NCBI RefSeq assembly: GCF_028682175.1
Contig: NZ_JANHKS010000005.1
Span: 124,001 to 188,000 of the forward strand
Length of the DNA stretch: 64,000 nt
Origin: Pseudomonas putida
GTDB lineage: Bacteria > Pseudomonadota > Gammaproteobacteria > Pseudomonadales > Pseudomonadaceae
Direction: 5' to 3'
Part shown: positions 43,710 through 52,352 of the stretch, in pieces
Position numbering within the stretch: the first letter of the stretch is position 1
Layout: each line of letters begins with the position of its first letter
The notes under the pieces: model-generated
Told to the model about the DNA's origin: nothing
Database searches by the model: none
Seen by the model: the letters and a program-made list of their open reading frames with translations, nothing else
Program-made: the position numbers and the translations under genes

Positions 43710-45086
43710 ATGAGCGACGTGCAACAGACCATCGACCAGTTACGCGAAGCCCTCGGCGAGGCCCAGGTGCTGACTGGCGAGGCGATCAGCCCGCGCCACT
43801 TCAGCGACTGGACGCGCCACGCCCCGGCCTGCCCTGCGGCGCTGATCCTGCCCAAGGACACCGGGCAAGTCTCCACCGCGCTGCGCATCTGCAACGCGGC
43901 CGGGCAAGCCGTGGTGCCACAAGGCGGCATGACGGGGCTGGCGGGCGGCGCCGTTCCACGGGCCACTGACTTTGCCCTGTCGCTGGAGCGCCTGCGCGGC
44001 ATCGAGGAAATCGACCCGGCCGCTGCCACTGTCACGGTCAAGGCCGGCACCACGCTGCAGGACATCCAGCAGGCCGTGGCCGACGCCGGCTACCTGTTCG
44101 CGCTGGACCTGGGCGCCCGCGGTTCCTGTCAGATCGGCGGCAATATCGCGACCAACGCAGGCGGCAACGCGGTGATCCGCTACGGCATGACCCGCGACCT
44201 GGTGCTCGGCCTTGAGGTGGTGCTGGCCGACGGACGCGTGCTGAACCTGATGAACAAGATGATCAAGAACAACTGCGGGTATGACCTCAAACAGAACTTC
44301 ATCGGCAGCGAAGGCACCCTGGGCGTCATCACCCGCGCGGTACTGAAAATCGCCCCGCAGCCTGGCCAGACCACCACCCTGCTCTGCGCCCTGCCCGACT
44401 ACACAAGCGCCGTCGCCCTGTTGCGGCGCATCCAGCGCAGCGCCGGGACGCCCCAGGCCTACGAGTTGATGTGGCAGGACTTCTTTCGCATGGGTGTGTC
44501 GTGGCTGGAAAACCCGGTCGCGCCGATGCCCGATCACCATCCGCTGTATGTGCTGCTCGAATCCTCGGCGACCAGCAACGTGCTGGAGCAGACACTTGAG
44601 GCGGCCATCGAGGCTGGCGAAGTGGTCGACGCGATACTCGCCACTTCCCACACCCAGGCGCGCAGCCTGTGGAAGATCCGCGAGGCCACCGGCGAATTCC
44701 CGGTGCGCATCGCCCCGCTGAACTTCGACATCAGCCTGCCCATCGGCCAGATCGGCGAGTTTGCCGACCTCTGTCGCCAGCGCCTGGACCTGCGCTGGCC
44801 GGGCAACCACAGCGTGTATTTCGGCCACATCGGGGACAGTAACCTGCACCTGACCGTGGACTGCAACAGCCTGCCGCAGCCTGCGCCGGTCCTTGAAATC
44901 GAGGAGCTGGTGTACCGAGCGGTGGGTGAACTGGGCGGCGCGGTGTCCGCCGAACATGGTATCGGCCTGCTCAAGCGCGAGTTCCTGCACCACTCGGTCA
45001 GTGACGAAGCGCTGGATGCGATGGCCGAGCTCAAACGCTGTTTCGACCCCAACAACATCCTCAACCCCGGAAAAATATTCGGCTGA
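43710..45086 (+). CDS. GlcD/D-2-hydroxyacid dehydrogenase-type FAD oxidase
   Basis: 458 residues. FAD_binding_4 domain at about 40-180 (VVPQGGMTGLAGGAVP, GGNIATNAGGNAVIRYG) and the FAD-oxidase C-terminal domain with the metal-site pieces HIGDSNLHL and EHGIGLLKRE at about 370-430. This is the D-lactate/D-2-hydroxyglutarate/glycolate dehydrogenase group. Together with the FMN enzyme just upstream it would let the cell oxidise both enantiomers of a 2-hydroxy acid. It is followed 23 bp later by an ABC binding-protein gene, linking oxidation to uptake. Confidence 0.9.
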   Translation: MSDVQQTIDQLREALGEAQVLTGEAISPRHFSDWTRHAPACPAALILPKDTGQVSTALRICNAAGQAVVPQGGMTGLAGGAVPRATDFALSLERLRGIEEIDPAAATVTVKAGTTLQDIQQAVADAGYLFALDLGARGSCQIGGNIATNAGGNAVIRYGMTRDLVLGLEVVLADGRVLNLMNKMIKNNCGYDLKQNFIGSEGTLGVITRAVLKIAPQPGQTTTLLCALPDYTSAVALLRRIQRSAGTPQAYELMWQDFFRMGVSWLENPVAPMPDHHPLYVLLESSATSNVLEQTLEAAIEAGEVVDAILATSHTQARSLWKIREATGEFPVRIAPLNFDISLPIGQIGEFADLCRQRLDLRWPGNHSVYFGHIGDSNLHLTVDCNSLPQPAPVLEIEELVYRAVGELGGAVSAEHGIGLLKREFLHHSVSDEALDAMAELKRCFDPNNILNPGKIFG

Positions 45087-45109
45087 ATGCCGAAGAAGGA
45101 GCGCGCACC

Positions 45110-45946
45110 ATGCAACTCGATTTTCCATTCAGCAGTACGTTGAAAAGCCTGAGCATCGCGGTCGCACTGGCCTGGTTGCCCATGGCGGCGCACGCCGACC
45201 AACTGGCCGATGTGAAGAAGGCCGGTGAGCTGGTGGTCGGCACCGAAATGCAGTTCGCCCCCTTCGATTACCTCGAAGCGGGCAAGCAGCAGGGCCTGAA
45301 CTCGGAGCTGTTCGCCGAGCTTGGCAAGGAGCTGGGGGTCAAGATCAAGTTCCTCGACCTGCCATGGCCGAGCGTATTGCCGGGCCTTGAGGCGAAGAAA
45401 TTCGACGTGGTGGCAGGCCCCATCATCGTCACCAAGGCGCGCAAGGAGCGTTACCACTTCGTTTCGCCGATTGCCGAAGCCACCGTCGCGTTGATGGTCG
45501 GTGCCAAGGACGACAGCATCAAGAAACCCGAAGACATCGCTGGCAAGACCGTGGGCGCAGGCAAGGGCTCGGCGCAACTCGAAGAGCTGAAGACCTTCGC
45601 CGCGACCTTGCCGCAGAAGGTGACCATTCGCGAATACGTCGACAACAACCAGGCCTACGCGGACCTCGCGGCCAAGCGCATCGTCGCGGTGGCCAACTCG
45701 CTGCCGAACATCTCCTTCGTCGCGTCGCAGAAGGCCAATCTGTACAAGGTGGTGCAACCGCCGTTCGGCAAGAAATCCTACTTCGCCTACCTGGGCCGCA
45801 AGGATGCCGACGCCGACAGCCTGATCGCCGCCCTCGACGCCGCCATGACGAAGATGCACGACGACGGCCGCCTGGCCGCCCTGCAGAAAAAATGGCTGGG
45901 CGCAGAGATGGACGTGCCCAAGGGTGATTTCGAACCGACGTGGTGA
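45110..45946 (+). CDS. Polar-amino-acid-type ABC substrate-binding protein
   Basis: 278 residues with a signal peptide ending near residue 29 (AAHA before DQLADV). VKKAGELVVGTEMQFAPFDY is the SBP_bac_3 opening and AGKTVGAGKGSAQLEEL the inter-domain region. It captures a ligand in the periplasm for the two permeases and ATPase encoded downstream. A strong site GAAGGAG precedes the ATG. The family mostly binds amino acids, but its position behind two hydroxy-acid oxidases suggests a hydroxy analogue of an amino acid as ligand (inference). Confidence 0.9.
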   Translation: MQLDFPFSSTLKSLSIAVALAWLPMAAHADQLADVKKAGELVVGTEMQFAPFDYLEAGKQQGLNSELFAELGKELGVKIKFLDLPWPSVLPGLEAKKFDVVAGPIIVTKARKERYHFVSPIAEATVALMVGAKDDSIKKPEDIAGKTVGAGKGSAQLEELKTFAATLPQKVTIREYVDNNQAYADLAAKRIVAVANSLPNISFVASQKANLYKVVQPPFGKKSYFAYLGRKDADADSLIAALDAAMTKMHDDGRLAALQKKWLGAEMDVPKGDFEPTW

Positions 45947-45988
45947 GTCTTGGCGTCGTTCCTTCAACTCTGGAACGACGCAAACCTT

Positions 45989-46077
45989 GTAGGAGTGAGC
46001 TTGCTCGCGATGACGGTGTGTCAGATAACTTTTCGTCAACAGACACTCCGCCATCGCGAGCAAGCTCACTCCTACAG
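45989..46077. repeat. REP doublet inside the ABC operon, GTAGGAGTGAG class
   Basis: TGTAGGAGTGAGCTTGCTCG and CGAGCAAGCTCACTCCTACA are inverted around a loop of about 45 bp. It separates the binding-protein gene from the permease genes, a place where REP hairpins are known to raise the relative amount of the upstream binding-protein message. Confidence 0.85.
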
Positions 46078-46119
46078 GGAGGTGTACTGACAGATGTTTA
46101 AGCTCGCTGGAGTCACACC

Positions 46120-46779
46120 GTGTTCGATTGGCCCTTGCTACAGCAAAATGCCCCGCTCCTGCTCGACGCCCTGTGGGTGACGTTGCAGGTTTCCATCGCA
46201 GCCCTGGCAATCGGCTTTGTCATCGGCGTGATCGTCGGCAGCCTGCGCCTGTCACCGGTGCCATTGCTGCGCCGGCTGGGTGGCGCCTACATTTTCGTGT
46301 TCCGCGGCATTCCGCTGCTGGTGCAGTTGCTGTTCATCTATTACTTCCTGCCGCGCATCGGCCTGCCCAATGTCTCGCCCACCGTGGCGGCGGTCATCGG
46401 CCTGTCGCTGGCGGCCGGTGCCTACATTGCCGAGATCATGCGTGGCGGCTTCATGGCCATCCCTGGCGGGCAACTGGAAGCAGCGGGCCTGCTGGGCCTG
46501 AGCGCCAGGCAGATGCTCTTGCGCATCCGCGTGCCCCAGGCCGTGCGCCTGACCCTGCCCTCGCTGGTCAATGAAATGATCCTGCTGATCAAGGCCTCCT
46601 CGCTGGTCTCGGTGGTCGGCCTGGCTGACCTGACCCGCACCGCACAGAACCTCGCCGCCAGCGACTACATGTTCGTCCAGGACTACCTGATGCTGGCCGG
46701 CTTCTACTGCCTCATCAACATCCCGCTGGCGTACTGCGGCAGCCTGCTTGAACGTCGATTGAAGGAGCGCGGCGCATGA
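46120..46779 (+). CDS. Amino-acid-type ABC transporter permease 1
   Basis: 219 residues with five membrane segments and the HisM/GlnP permease loop [22 protein letters not shown] (positions about 125-146) that docks to the ATPase. A GTG start at 46120 is used; an ATG is not available in the right place. It overlaps the second permease gene as ATGA. With its neighbour it should form the heterodimeric membrane channel of a polar-amino-acid uptake system. Confidence 0.9.
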   Translation: MFDWPLLQQNAPLLLDALWVTLQVSIAALAIGFVIGVIVGSLRLSPVPLLRRLGGAYIFVFRGIPLLVQLLFIYYFLPRIGLPNVSPTVAAVIGLSLAAGAYIAEIMRGGFMAIPGGQLEAAGLLGLSARQMLLRIRVPQAVRLTLPSLVNEMILLIKASSLVSVVGLADLTRTAQNLAASDYMFVQDYLMLAGFYCLINIPLAYCGSLLERRLKERGA

Positions 46780-47447
46780 TCTTCGATCCGAGCATCATCA
46801 CCGATCACCTGGGCGACATCGGCTCGGGATTCCTCGTCACCCTCGGCACCTGGAGCAGCGGCGTGGTGTTGGGCATGGCCCTGGGGATGCTGATCGCCGT
46901 CGCCCAGGTGTTCGGCAACAGCCTGGTGCGCGCACCGTTGCGGGTGTTCATCGAACTGATCCGCAGCACGCCGTTTCTGGTCCAACTGTTCCTGATCTAT
47001 TACGGCGGGCCGTCCTTCGGCCTGAGCCTGGACCCGGTCCCTGCGGGGATACTGGGCCTTGGGGTGTACGGCAGCGTGTATTTCGCCGAGATCTTCCGTT
47101 CCGGCTTCGAGTCCGTCGCCCGTGGCCAGCTGGAAGCGGCCGATTGCCTGGGCATCACCCGCCTGCAATGCATCTGGCGCATCCAGGTGCCGCAAATGCT
47201 GGTGATCATTCTCCCGGCGCTGGTCAACATGATCACCGTGCTGTGCAAGGAAACCGCCGTGCTGTCGATCATCACCATTCCGGAACTGACGATGGTGCTG
47301 ACCGGCATCGGCTCGGAAACCTTCGCCTTCGTCGAAACCCTGCTGATGCTGTGCATCGGCTACCTGATTCTGGTGGAACTGTGCTCGCGGCTGGGCATGC
47401 TCCTGGAAACCCGCGTCGGCCGCTTCATGAACAGGCAAGCACGATGA
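46776..47447 (+). CDS. Amino-acid-type ABC transporter permease 2
   Basis: 223 residues, same HisM/GlnP family as its neighbour, with [20 protein letters not shown] and the ATPase-docking loop [21 protein letters not shown]. The two permeases are clearly different in sequence, pointing to a heterodimer rather than a recent duplication. The start overlaps the first permease stop, and the stop overlaps an ATG in frame with the ATPase gene (47444). Confidence 0.9.
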   Translation: MIFDPSIITDHLGDIGSGFLVTLGTWSSGVVLGMALGMLIAVAQVFGNSLVRAPLRVFIELIRSTPFLVQLFLIYYGGPSFGLSLDPVPAGILGLGVYGSVYFAEIFRSGFESVARGQLEAADCLGITRLQCIWRIQVPQMLVIILPALVNMITVLCKETAVLSIITIPELTMVLTGIGSETFAFVETLLMLCIGYLILVELCSRLGMLLETRVGRFMNRQAR

Positions 47448-47521
47448 ACAGTTTTCTGATCCCTGGTGGCGGTGCGAGCGCCGAGCCACGTAAGCAAGCC
47501 AGCGAGCAACAAGGTGACAGC

Positions 47522-48346
47522 ATGAAGACTTCTGCAACCGCGCCCGGCGAGCAGCCCACCATTCTCACGCTGAGCAAGGTCGGCAAGAGCTTCGGCCAGT
47601 TGCGGGTGCTCAAGGGTATCGACCTTGAGGTGCGCCGCTCGGAAGTGGTGTGCCTGATCGGGCCTTCGGGTTCGGGTAAGAGCACACTGCTGCGCAGCAT
47701 GGCGTTTCTGGAGGAATACGACGAAGGCCAGATTCACATCGAAGGCAAGTTGCTCGGCTGGCAGGAAACCGACCGGGGCCGCAAGCGCGCGCCACAGTCA
47801 CAGATCAACCAGGTGCGGCGCAACGTCGGCATGGTCTTCCAACAGTTCAACCTGTGGCCGCACATGACTGCGCTGGGCAATGTGTGTGAGGCGTTGCGTC
47901 AGGTACGCAAGCTGCCGGCGGACGAAGCGCGCAAGCGTGGCATGGCGATGCTGGAGAAAGTCGGCCTGGCGCACAAGGCCGACAGCTACCCGGCGCAGTT
48001 GTCGGGCGGGCAACAGCAGCGCGTGGCGATTGCCCGGGCGCTGGCGATGGAGCCGCACATCATGCTGTTCGACGAGCCCACCTCAGCGCTGGACCCGGAG
48101 CTGGTGGGCGAGGTGCTGCAGGTGATGAAGACCCTCGCCAAGGAAGGCATGACCATGGTCGTGGTCACCCACGAAATGGGCTTTGCCGCCCAGGTGGCCG
48201 ACTCGGTGATTTTCCTCGACCAGGGCGAAGTGGTCACCCGCGGCACACCCCGGGACATCTTCCACAACGCCACCCAGCCCCGCTTGCAGCAGTTCCTGCA
48301 GAACTACCTGGATCGCAATGCGTTCTGGCAGGACGGTGGTCGATGA
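47522..48346 (+). CDS. Amino-acid-type ABC transporter ATP-binding protein (GlnQ-like)
   Basis: 274 residues from ATG 47522, which has AAGGTG seven bases before it; an alternative ATG at 47444 would overlap the permease stop and add 26 residues without similarity to the family. Walker A GPSGSGKS, signature LSGGQQQR, Walker B IMLFDEP and switch VVTHEMGFA are intact. It powers the importer formed with the two permeases and the binding protein. A long REP element follows its stop by 14 bp. Confidence 0.92.
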   Translation: MKTSATAPGEQPTILTLSKVGKSFGQLRVLKGIDLEVRRSEVVCLIGPSGSGKSTLLRSMAFLEEYDEGQIHIEGKLLGWQETDRGRKRAPQSQINQVRRNVGMVFQQFNLWPHMTALGNVCEALRQVRKLPADEARKRGMAMLEKVGLAHKADSYPAQLSGGQQQRVAIARALAMEPHIMLFDEPTSALDPELVGEVLQVMKTLAKEGMTMVVVTHEMGFAAQVADSVIFLDQGEVVTRGTPRDIFHNATQPRLQQFLQNYLDRNAFWQDGGR

Positions 48347-48360
48347 GCATCCACTCCCCC

Positions 48361-48494
48361 CGTAGCAGCACGGCTTGCCGGCGGGCTGCCGCGCAGCGGC
48401 AGTAGATTCAGACGACCGCGTCGTGTCAGGCGAATCGCGTTCACCGGTTTTACTGCCGCTTCGCGCCAGCCCGCCGGCGAGCCGTGCTGCTACG
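48361..48494. repeat. 134-bp long REP element, copy 1
   Basis: Ends CGTAGCAGCACGGCTTGCCG and GAGCCGTGCTGCTACG are inverted, with a second inner stem (AGCGGCAGTA / TACTGCCGCT) and a loop with ATTCAGACGACCGCG. The reverse complement of 52153-52286 matches this element over its full length with about 7 differences by eye. Confidence 0.85.
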
Positions 48495-48525
48495 GACAGG
48501 TGTTGAACCAGAAGGAGGATTGCAG

Positions 48526-49263
48526 ATGGACAAAACCGTGCCCCAGGCTCTGTATCGCCAGGCCAAGGATTTCGTCCATGGCAAGCTCGCCTCGGGCGAA
48601 TGGAAACCCGGCGACCTGATCCCTTCGGAGAACCGCCTGGTACTGGAGCTGGGCATGTCGCGCATGACGGTCAACCGTGCCTTGCGCGAACTCAGCGAGG
48701 AAGGCCGGCTGGTGCGGGTTTCCGGGGTCGGCACTTTCGTGGCGAAGGCCAAGCCGCAGTCGAACCTGTTGCAGATCACCAACATCGCCGACGAGATTCT
48801 CGCCCGTGGGCACCGTTATCGCTGTCAGGTGCTGCACCTGGCCCGGGAAGCGGCGTCGATGTCCATTGCCGCCGCCCTCTCGCTGCCAACGGGTGCCTCG
48901 GTGTTTCACCTGCTGTGCGTGCATTACGAGGAAGATGTCGCGGTGCAACTGGAGGACCGTTATGTGAACCCGCAGACGGCGCCGGACTTCCTGCATCAGC
49001 CCTTTGGCGATCAGGTGCAGTCGGCGCGCTATCTGTTGCAGATCATCGAGCCGGACGAAATGGAGCACATCGTCGAGGCCGGCCACCCGAGCGCCGACGA
49101 GGCCCGGCACCTGCAGATCGACGCCAGCGAGCCGTGCCTGGTCCTGATGCGCCGCACCTGGCACAAGGACCGGGTGGTGACCTTCGTGCGATTGGTCCAC
49201 CCTTCTTCGCGCTACCGTCTGGGCAGCCGGTTGCCGGTGACTGGTGCCTGGCGCAATGCCTGA
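48526..49263 (+). CDS. GntR-family regulator, HutC-like (UTRA domain)
   Basis: 245 residues. The GntR winged helix is at about 8-72 (VHGKLASGEWKPGDLIPSE, LELGMSRMTVNRALRELSEEG) and the UTRA effector domain at about 95-240, with EPDEMEHIVEAGHPSADEA and LVLMRRTWHKDRVVTFVRLVHP resembling HutC, the urocanate-responsive repressor of histidine use. No hut genes lie here, so it is a paralogue. Its position right after the ABC genes suggests that it controls the hydroxy-acid/ABC cluster. GAAGGAGGA precedes the ATG; the REP element upstream ends 31 bp before it. Confidence 0.9.
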   Translation: MDKTVPQALYRQAKDFVHGKLASGEWKPGDLIPSENRLVLELGMSRMTVNRALRELSEEGRLVRVSGVGTFVAKAKPQSNLLQITNIADEILARGHRYRCQVLHLAREAASMSIAAALSLPTGASVFHLLCVHYEEDVAVQLEDRYVNPQTAPDFLHQPFGDQVQSARYLLQIIEPDEMEHIVEAGHPSADEARHLQIDASEPCLVLMRRTWHKDRVVTFVRLVHPSSRYRLGSRLPVTGAWRNA

Positions 49264-49349
49264 CCGATCGGCGGATTGATCGAACCCCTGCGCCGTCACG
49301 CCCTCGATATCAACAAGACCCGTTCACCAGGGCTTGCGAGGAGAGGTAT

Positions 49350-49535
49350 ATGAACGACCAGAGCACCGAACGTAACGACCCGGGCATCGATCCGGAGAAG
49401 ACCAACGGGGAAACAACCGACGATAACAGCTACACCCCGGATTTCGAGCCCGAGGAACACGAGTCGCCGGACACCACCAAGGAAGAGAACCAGACGGGTG
49501 AGACGGACCGGGATATCGATACGGCTGGGGGCTAG
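49350..49535 (+). CDS. Small, highly acidic hypothetical protein
   Basis: 61 residues with 20 Asp/Glu and only 4 Lys/Arg, rich in Thr, Asn, Gly and Pro and nearly free of hydrophobic residues, so it is probably disordered and cytoplasmic. A strong ribosome site (GCGAGGAGAGG) lies 4-10 bp before the ATG, which supports real translation. It follows the HutC-like gene by 86 bp and is followed by a REP doublet. I do not recognise a family; it may be a stress-related disordered protein, but nothing shows this directly. Confidence 0.65.
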   Translation: MNDQSTERNDPGIDPEKTNGETTDDNSYTPDFEPEEHESPDTTKEENQTGETDRDIDTAGG

Positions 49536-49548
49536 GAACTCCCCCAAT

Positions 49549-49642
49549 CCTGTAGGAGTGAGCTTGCTCGCGATAGCATTTTGTCTGGCAATACTGTTGT
49601 GACTGTCAGACCGCTATCGCGAGCAAGCTCACTCCTACAGGG
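49549..49642. repeat. REP doublet, GTAGGAGTGAG class
   Basis: CCTGTAGGAGTGAGCTTGCT and AGCAAGCTCACTCCTACAGG are perfect inverted ends; the loop includes CGATAGCA / GCTATCG-type pairing. It separates the small acidic gene from the DHA2 exporter gene. Confidence 0.85.
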
Positions 49643-49779
49643 GATATGTCGCCCGAGAAGCAACAGGCGCCCAACATCGTGGATTTGTCCATTGCATAGC
49701 TGCCTAACCAATAGGCACCATAGCGCTTTCGCCTGCCTTGGCAGCCTTGTCTGCCGCGATGCCCGGAGCGTTGTCGATA

Positions 49780-51186
49780 ATGGTCCAGTCCACCACCCAG
49801 CTGCCTGGTCAGCCGGCTACCCAGAACCCTCCCCCGATCAATGACAAGCTCACCTCCCGCGAATTTCGCGGCATGGTGGCGATTCTCTTGTCCATCGCCC
49901 TGGCCACCCTCGACACGGCCATCGCCAATACCGCCCTGCCCGCCATTGCCGCAGACCTGAAAGCCTCCCCCGCTGCGTCGGTGTGGATCATCAACGCCTA
50001 CCAGCTCGCCGCCGTCGCCACGCTGTTGCCCTTCGCGGCGCTGGGCGGGGTGCTGGGCCAGCGCAAGGTCTACCTCGGCGGGCTGATGCTGTTCGTACTG
50101 TCGTCGGCGCTGTGCACCTTTTCCTGGTCCCTTGAAACCCTGACCATCGCCCGCGTGCTGCAAGGCCTGGGCGCCAGCGCGATCATGAGCGTCAACGCCG
50201 GTCTGATCAGTTCCATCTTCCCCCCTGAGCGCCTGGGCCGTGGGTTGGGCATGAACGCGCTGGTAGTCGGCACATCGTTCTCTATCGGCCCGACCATCGC
50301 CTCGCTGGTGCTGTCGGTTGCCAGTTGGCCGTGGCTGTTCGCGATCAACCTGCCCATCGGCGTGTTCGCCCTGGTGTTCGCCTGGAACTCGTTGCCGGTG
50401 GTCAAGCCCGGCAGCCTGACCTTCGACCGCGTCACCGCGCTGCTCAACGTCCTGACCTTTGGCGCGCTGATCTTCGCCCTAAGCCAGGCCGCGCAACTGG
50501 GCTCGCTGGCTAGCGTGCTGATTGCCCTGGCGGTGTTCCTGGTGTGCGGCGCGGCAATGATCAAACGCGAGACAGGGCACCCGGCGCCGATGTTTCCACT
50601 GGACCTGCTCAAGCGGCCAATGTTTGCGTTGTCGGCACTGACGGCTTTCTGCTCCTTCGCAACCCAGGGCCTGGCGTTTGTCTCGCTGCCGTTCTTTTTC
50701 GAGGCGACACTGGGCCGCGACCCGGTGCAGACCGGCTTTCTGATGACGCCCTGGTCGGTCGTGGTGGCGATGATCGCGCCGTTCGCCGGACGCATGTCCG
50801 ACCGTTATCAACCGGGGCTGCTGGGCGGCATAGGGCTGGCCTTGCTGTGCTGCGGGATGATTTCCCTGGCGACCATGCCCGCCGACGCCAGCGTGGTGGC
50901 CATCGCCGCGCGGATGGTCCTGTGCGGCATCGGCTTTGGCTTCTTCCAGGCGCCGAACCAGAAAGCCCTGATGACCAGCGCCCCGAGGTCACGTTCCAGT
51001 GGCGCCAGCGGCACCATCGCCACGGCGCGCCTGATCGGCCAGGCCACAGGGGCGGCGCTGGTGGCGTTGAGCTTCGGGATCTCCAGCGAACACGGCCCGG
51101 TGCTGGCGTTGAGCATCGGCGCCGGGTTTGCGGCGGTGGGGAGCATCGCCAGCGGATTGCGCCTGGTCACCCGCACTGCGGTCTAA
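49780..51186 (+). CDS. MFS exporter, DHA2/EmrB type
   Basis: 468 residues, with helix 1 ILLSIALATLDTAIANTALP and the following motif region VWIINAYQLAAVATLLPFAALGGVLGQRK (positions about 70-98) typical of DHA2 drug exporters. About fourteen hydrophobic segments are visible. ATG 49780 with GGAG upstream is preferred to a TTG 42 bp before. No adaptor or outer-membrane gene accompanies it, unlike the efflux operon at 19149. Substrate unknown; a short-chain dehydrogenase gene follows 115 bp later. Confidence 0.9.
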   Translation: MVQSTTQLPGQPATQNPPPINDKLTSREFRGMVAILLSIALATLDTAIANTALPAIAADLKASPAASVWIINAYQLAAVATLLPFAALGGVLGQRKVYLGGLMLFVLSSALCTFSWSLETLTIARVLQGLGASAIMSVNAGLISSIFPPERLGRGLGMNALVVGTSFSIGPTIASLVLSVASWPWLFAINLPIGVFALVFAWNSLPVVKPGSLTFDRVTALLNVLTFGALIFALSQAAQLGSLASVLIALAVFLVCGAAMIKRETGHPAPMFPLDLLKRPMFALSALTAFCSFATQGLAFVSLPFFFEATLGRDPVQTGFLMTPWSVVVAMIAPFAGRMSDRYQPGLLGGIGLALLCCGMISLATMPADASVVAIAARMVLCGIGFGFFQAPNQKALMTSAPRSRSSGASGTIATARLIGQATGAALVALSFGISSEHGPVLALSIGAGFAAVGSIASGLRLVTRTAV

Positions 51187-51301
51187 ACGCCACGGCAGGA
51201 TCAGGCAAGCATCGCGTAGAACTGATCCATCGCCCGCCACGTCAATGTTTCTAACATGGGGGTCTTACAGCCACGGCATCACGTTTGACGAGGTACATCA
51301 C

Positions 51302-52135
51302 ATGAGCGATACCAAAACCCTGTTCATCACCGGCGTCAGCACAGGCTTCGGCAGGGCCCTGGCGCAACAGGCGCTGGCCGCCGGGCACACCGTCATCGGC
51401 ACCTTGCGCAACCCTCAGGCGCTGGCGGACTTCGAAGCCCAGGCACCGGGACGCGCCCATGGGGTGCTGCTGGACGTGACCGAATTCTCGGCCATCGACA
51501 GCGTCATCAATGACGTCGACACCGCCTATGGCCCCGTGGACGTGCTGGTCAACAATGCCGGGTACGGCCACGAAGGGATTCTGGAAGAGTCGTCGCTGGA
51601 CGATCTTCGCCAGCAGTTCGATGTGAACGTGTATGGCGCGGTAGCGATGATCAAGGCGTTCGCGCCGTTGTTCCGCCAGCGCCGCAGCGGCCACATCATC
51701 AATATCACCTCCATGGGCGGCTTCATCACCATGCCGGGGATTTCCTATTACCACGGCAGCAAGTTCGCTCTGGAGGGGATTTCCGAATCGCTGGGCAAGG
51801 AGCTCAAGCCGTTCAATGTCTTCGTCACGGCGGTGGCGCCGGGCGGATTCCGCACTGACTGGGCTGGCCGTTCGATGCAAAGGGCGCCACGGCAGATCGC
51901 CGATTACGATGAGAGCTTCGATCCGGTCCGCAAGGCCCGCGAGGAACGCAGCGGCAAACAGCCGGGCGACCCGGTCAAGGCCGCTGACGCGATGCTCAAG
52001 CTGATCGCCAGCGACAACCCACCCGCCCACCTGCTGCTGGGCAGCGATGCACTGAAACTGGTGCGGGACAAACTGGCGCAGCTCGAAGCCGAGATCACGG
52101 CGTGGGAAGCGGTGACGCGGTCTACCGATATCTGA
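51302..52135 (+). CDS. Short-chain dehydrogenase/reductase
   Basis: 277 residues, classical SDR. Cofactor motif TGVSTGFGRALA (TGxxxGxG), structural NNAGYG, catalytic Ser in NITSMGG and Tyr-x3-Lys in YYHGSKFALEG are present, followed by PGGFRTDW. It is an NAD(P)H-dependent oxidoreductase of the common KR-like group with unknown substrate. AGG eight bases before ATG 51302 supports the start. It may share a transcript with the DHA2 gene, although the 115-bp gap allows its own promoter. A 134-bp REP element follows its stop by 17 bp. Confidence 0.9.
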   Translation: MSDTKTLFITGVSTGFGRALAQQALAAGHTVIGTLRNPQALADFEAQAPGRAHGVLLDVTEFSAIDSVINDVDTAYGPVDVLVNNAGYGHEGILEESSLDDLRQQFDVNVYGAVAMIKAFAPLFRQRRSGHIINITSMGGFITMPGISYYHGSKFALEGISESLGKELKPFNVFVTAVAPGGFRTDWAGRSMQRAPRQIADYDESFDPVRKAREERSGKQPGDPVKAADAMLKLIASDNPPAHLLLGSDALKLVRDKLAQLEAEITAWEAVTRSTDI

Positions 52136-52152
52136 TGGTATCCCTTTGATTT

Positions 52153-52286
52153 CGTAGCAGCACGGCTTGCCGGCGGGCTGGCGCGAAGCGGCAGTAAAAC
52201 CGGTGAACGCGATTTGCCTGATACAACGCGGTCGTCTGATTTTACTGCCGCTGCGCGCCAGCCCGCCGGCAAGCCGTGCTGCTACG
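52153..52286. repeat. 134-bp long REP element, copy 2 (inverted relative to copy 1)
   Basis: Ends CGTAGCAGCACGGCTTGCCG and CAAGCCGTGCTGCTACG. The whole element, including the non-palindromic centre, is the reverse complement of 48361-48494 with about 7 mismatches counted by eye, showing that the full unit and not only its ends was copied. Confidence 0.85.
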
Positions 52287-52352
52287 GGGTCGGGGGGCAA
52301 ATTTGATGAAAGAAAGCGGCGTCATGCATTGCGCGTGACGCCGCTTCTGCTT

